Positions 15,980-19,790 of a DNA stretch of 19,790 nucleotides are shown here, one piece after another (position 1 is the stretch's first letter; each line of letters starts with the position of its first letter). Source of the DNA: JBBSEZ01 sp038239195 (lineage in GTDB: Bacteria > Planctomycetota > Planctomycetia > Gemmatales > Gemmataceae); NCBI GenBank assembly GCA_038239195.1, contig JBBSEZ010000160.1, positions 1 through 19,790 of the forward strand, read 5' to 3'. The translations under genes and the position numbers were made by a program. Under the pieces are notes generated by a model. The model worked only from the letters and a program-made list of their open reading frames with translations. It was not told the DNA's origin and searched no databases.

Positions 15980-17581
15980 CTACGGGGCCACCAGGTCTTC
16001 CCAGCGCTTCCGTTCGTCGTTGACTTTCTTGGCCAGCTTCTCGAGGGCCACGGCGTCCTTGCGCGGAAACTTCTTGCCTTCGCGGAGACTGCGCTCGGAC
16101 GTCGCGAGCAGTTCCGCGAGCGACTTCGCGTAGTCGCGCGCCGTGGTCCGGGCCTCTTCCGTGGCTTCATCCTTGTAGGGCCCCGCCTTGGCCAGGGCGC
16201 TCGCGAGTTTGGCCACCTTGCGCTGATGGGTAGGCAGGACGGCAAGCGCTTTTTTCACATCCTCGGGCTCGCGGCGTTCCGCGTGCTTTTGGACGAGGGG
16301 CCCCACCTGCTCCTCGTACACCTCGCTCGCCGCGGCCGCGACCCCCTTGACCGAGGTCTCGCCCTTGTTCGTCAGAAACTGGTTCCGAAACTCTCGGTAC
16401 TCGCGGGCCGCCTGGTCCTCTTTCTTTGGGCCCCGCTTTCGCTCCCCGGGCCCTTTCTTTCGCTCTTTCTCCTCGTTCGCCTTCTCCGGCAGTTCCTCGC
16501 GGCCCCCCTGCCTGGCCAGCCGATCGACCGCCTTCTTCCACTCGGGGCTATTGGCCCGCGCCCGGTCGAGGATCGCGAAACTGCCCCAGGCCACCGGGAC
16601 CAACAGCGCCAGCGCGGCCCAGCGGAGTGCCGGCAGCGCCGGCGGGCCGAAGCGCTGGAAGTGCAGCACGAGCGCCGTCGCCGCGCCGGCCAGGGCCCCG
16701 CCGAGGTGGGCGTAACCGCTGACGCCGGGGATGAGGCTGATGCCGACCAGCAGGACGATGTTGAAGAGCGTCTGCGAGATCCCCCGCCGCGCCATCGCAC
16801 GGGGCAAATACCGGGCGTAGAGGGCCACCCAGATCGCCTGCGCGCCGAAGATCCCGCACAGGGCGCCCGAGGCGCCCACCATCGGCACGTTGGGCGTGTA
16901 GGCGACCGCCAGGCAGCTCCCTCCCCAGCCGGACAGGGCGTAGATGACCGCGAAGCGCCAGCGGCCCCAAGTCTGCTCGACAAACGAGCCAATGTTGTAG
17001 AGCATGTACATGTTCATGCCCAGGTGCAGGAGCCCCGCGTGGACGAAGCAGGTGGTCAGGAGGCGCCACCACTCGCCCTTGAGCACGTCGCGCGCCTCGA
17101 CGCTGCCGATCTGGTGCAGGACGCGGATGAAGTCGGCCCCGCCGGAGAGGCCCACCACGTACGTCTGCATCAGGGCGGCGTTGTGCCAGACCAGCGAGAT
17201 GCCGTAGCCGAACACCAGCAGGTTGGCGAATAGCACGACCTTGCTGGCCAGCGGCTTGAACGGCTGGCGCAGGCTGGAGCGCACGATGGCCCCGGGATCG
17301 CCCTCGACCAGGGGCAGCCCCTCGCGAAGCCGCTGAAGGGATTCTGGATCGAGGCGCACGCGCTCGCCCAACTCGGTCAGGACGAAGCCGGGGCCGCGCT
17401 CGGTCCCGGTCACGGTGCGCTCGATCAGCTTTTCGAGAAAGGCCATCTCCAGCACGTCGCTGAGGGCGTTGGGATCGGAGTCGCTGCGCTCGGCGTATTC
17501 GCGCGGATACCACGGCTCGGGGGCGGTCGAGGCCACCACGTCCAACAAGGTCTCGAGCGGGCTTGCGCTACCGTTGCTCAT
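15980..17581 (-). CDS. Rhomboid-family intramembrane serine protease with extra domains
   Basis: The 533-residue protein has a rhomboid core at about 110-310. It shows EWWRLLTTCFVHAGLLHLGM (170-189, with the His186/Asn190 pair of HxxxN), the nucleophile Ser238 in GASGALCGIFG, and His292 in GYAHLGGALAG. These are the residues of the Ser-His dyad. The protease cuts membrane proteins within the bilayer. N-terminal residues 1-105 form a soluble, winged-helix-like domain by eye. After a last helix (about 320-338), some 190 charged residues, rich in Lys, Glu and Arg, are probably helical or coiled coil. The start at 17581 gives the full domain. The stop lies 8 bp from the convergent dikinase gene. 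The targets are unknown. Confidence 0.88.
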   Translation of the reverse strand: MSNGSASPLETLLDVVASTAPEPWYPREYAERSDSDPNALSDVLEMAFLEKLIERTVTGTERGPGFVLTELGERVRLDPESLQRLREGLPLVEGDPGAIVRSSLRQPFKPLASKVVLFANLLVFGYGISLVWHNAALMQTYVVGLSGGADFIRVLHQIGSVEARDVLKGEWWRLLTTCFVHAGLLHLGMNMYMLYNIGSFVEQTWGRWRFAVIYALSGWGGSCLAVAYTPNVPMVGASGALCGIFGAQAIWVALYARYLPRAMARRGISQTLFNIVLLVGISLIPGVSGYAHLGGALAGAATALVLHFQRFGPPALPALRWAALALLVPVAWGSFAILDRARANSPEWKKAVDRLARQGGREELPEKANEEKERKKGPGERKRGPKKEDQAAREYREFRNQFLTNKGETSVKGVAAAASEVYEEQVGPLVQKHAERREPEDVKKALAVLPTHQRKVAKLASALAKAGPYKDEATEEARTTARDYAKSLAELLATSERSLREGKKFPRKDAVALEKLAKKVNDERKRWEDLVAP

Positions 17582-17625
17582 GCGTCACCCAGGCGGGACA
17601 GGGGCCCGAACCGTGTTATTATTGC

Positions 17626-17684
17626 AAAGAGCGAGGCGAAGGGCGACCCTTCCTCCTTGACGCGCGCTCGCTCGCTCTTTATGT
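17626..17684 (+). promoter_or_regulatory. Possible promoter and inverted repeat before acs
   Basis: TTGACG at 17657-17662 and TTATGT at 17679-17684 lie 16 bp apart, about 46 bp before the acs start. A perfect 10-bp inverted repeat (AAAGAGCGAG at 17626-17635 and its complement at 17671-17680) encloses the -35 and touches the -10. It is a candidate operator for regulation of acetate activation. No regulator gene is nearby. Confidence 0.4.
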
Positions 17685-17729
17685 CTGACGGGGGCCAGAA
17701 GCTCCAACACCCCTGAGCGCAGGCGAACC

Positions 17730-19691
<1,962 letters not shown>

Positions 19692-19694
19692 GCC

Positions 19695-19790
19695 GTACGT
19701 CCGGCTTTCCAGCCGGACACGCCTTCCCTCGACCGGCTAGAAAGCCGGTCACACGCCTGTTGTACGTCCGGCTTTCCAGCCGGACACGCC
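19695..19790. repeat. REP-like array of three hairpins after acs
   Basis: Three short perfect palindromes with 8-bp arms and 4-nt loops lie at 19699-19718, 19731-19750 and 19766-19785. The outer two belong to an exact 29-bp direct repeat (19695-19723 and 19762-19790, core GTCCGGCTTTCCAGCCGGAC). The middle one is a variant with GACCGGCT arms. The array may run on past the window. The first hairpin could also act as a terminator for acs. Confidence 0.85.

Overview
The window is high-GC, tightly packed bacterial DNA. It suggests a planctomycete, most likely of the Gemmata group. The reasons are two groEL genes, a large PQQ-propeller membrane protein, addiction modules of the type common in that group, and many intergenic palindromes. 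This placement is inference from gene style and repeat content, because no rRNA or other phylogenetic marker is present.

Region 1 (48-6473, minus strand) is one co-directional protein-folding cluster, read right to left: groEL2, groES, groEL1, dnaJ, grpE, an FmdB-type zinc-ribbon protein and yacG. DnaK and HrcA are not in the window and I see no CIRCE operator. All four gaps longer than 50 bp in this cluster hold a long inverted repeat, and the four repeats differ from one another.

Region 2 (6743-7641, plus strand) is a toxin-antitoxin patch. A truncated addiction-module antitoxin and a 24-codon ORF that may be a toxin remnant are followed by an intact-looking antitoxin/PIN-toxin (VapC-type) pair. 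The last three ORFs are joined by 1-4 nt overlaps, and a 15-bp palindrome sits where the first antitoxin loses its C-terminus.

Region 3 (7792-13143, plus strand) holds an 853-residue secreted/membrane protein with a PQQ-like beta-propeller, then an MBOAT O-acyltransferase and an SGNH-hydrolase-like partner. The last two form a probable envelope polysaccharide acylation pair. The pair is bracketed by a direct repeat that matches the 3' end of the propeller gene. The right-hand copy is split by an 82-bp nested palindrome, giving an empty/filled site pair within one window.

Region 4 (13495-19691) holds a rifampin-phosphotransferase-like dikinase (plus), a rhomboid protease with unusual N- and C-terminal extensions (minus), and acetyl-CoA synthetase (plus). 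The window ends in an array of three short palindromes.

The least ordinary material is the palindromic repeat load and the repeat-bracketed acyltransferase pair. I did not find a clearly new multi-gene defence or metabolic system.
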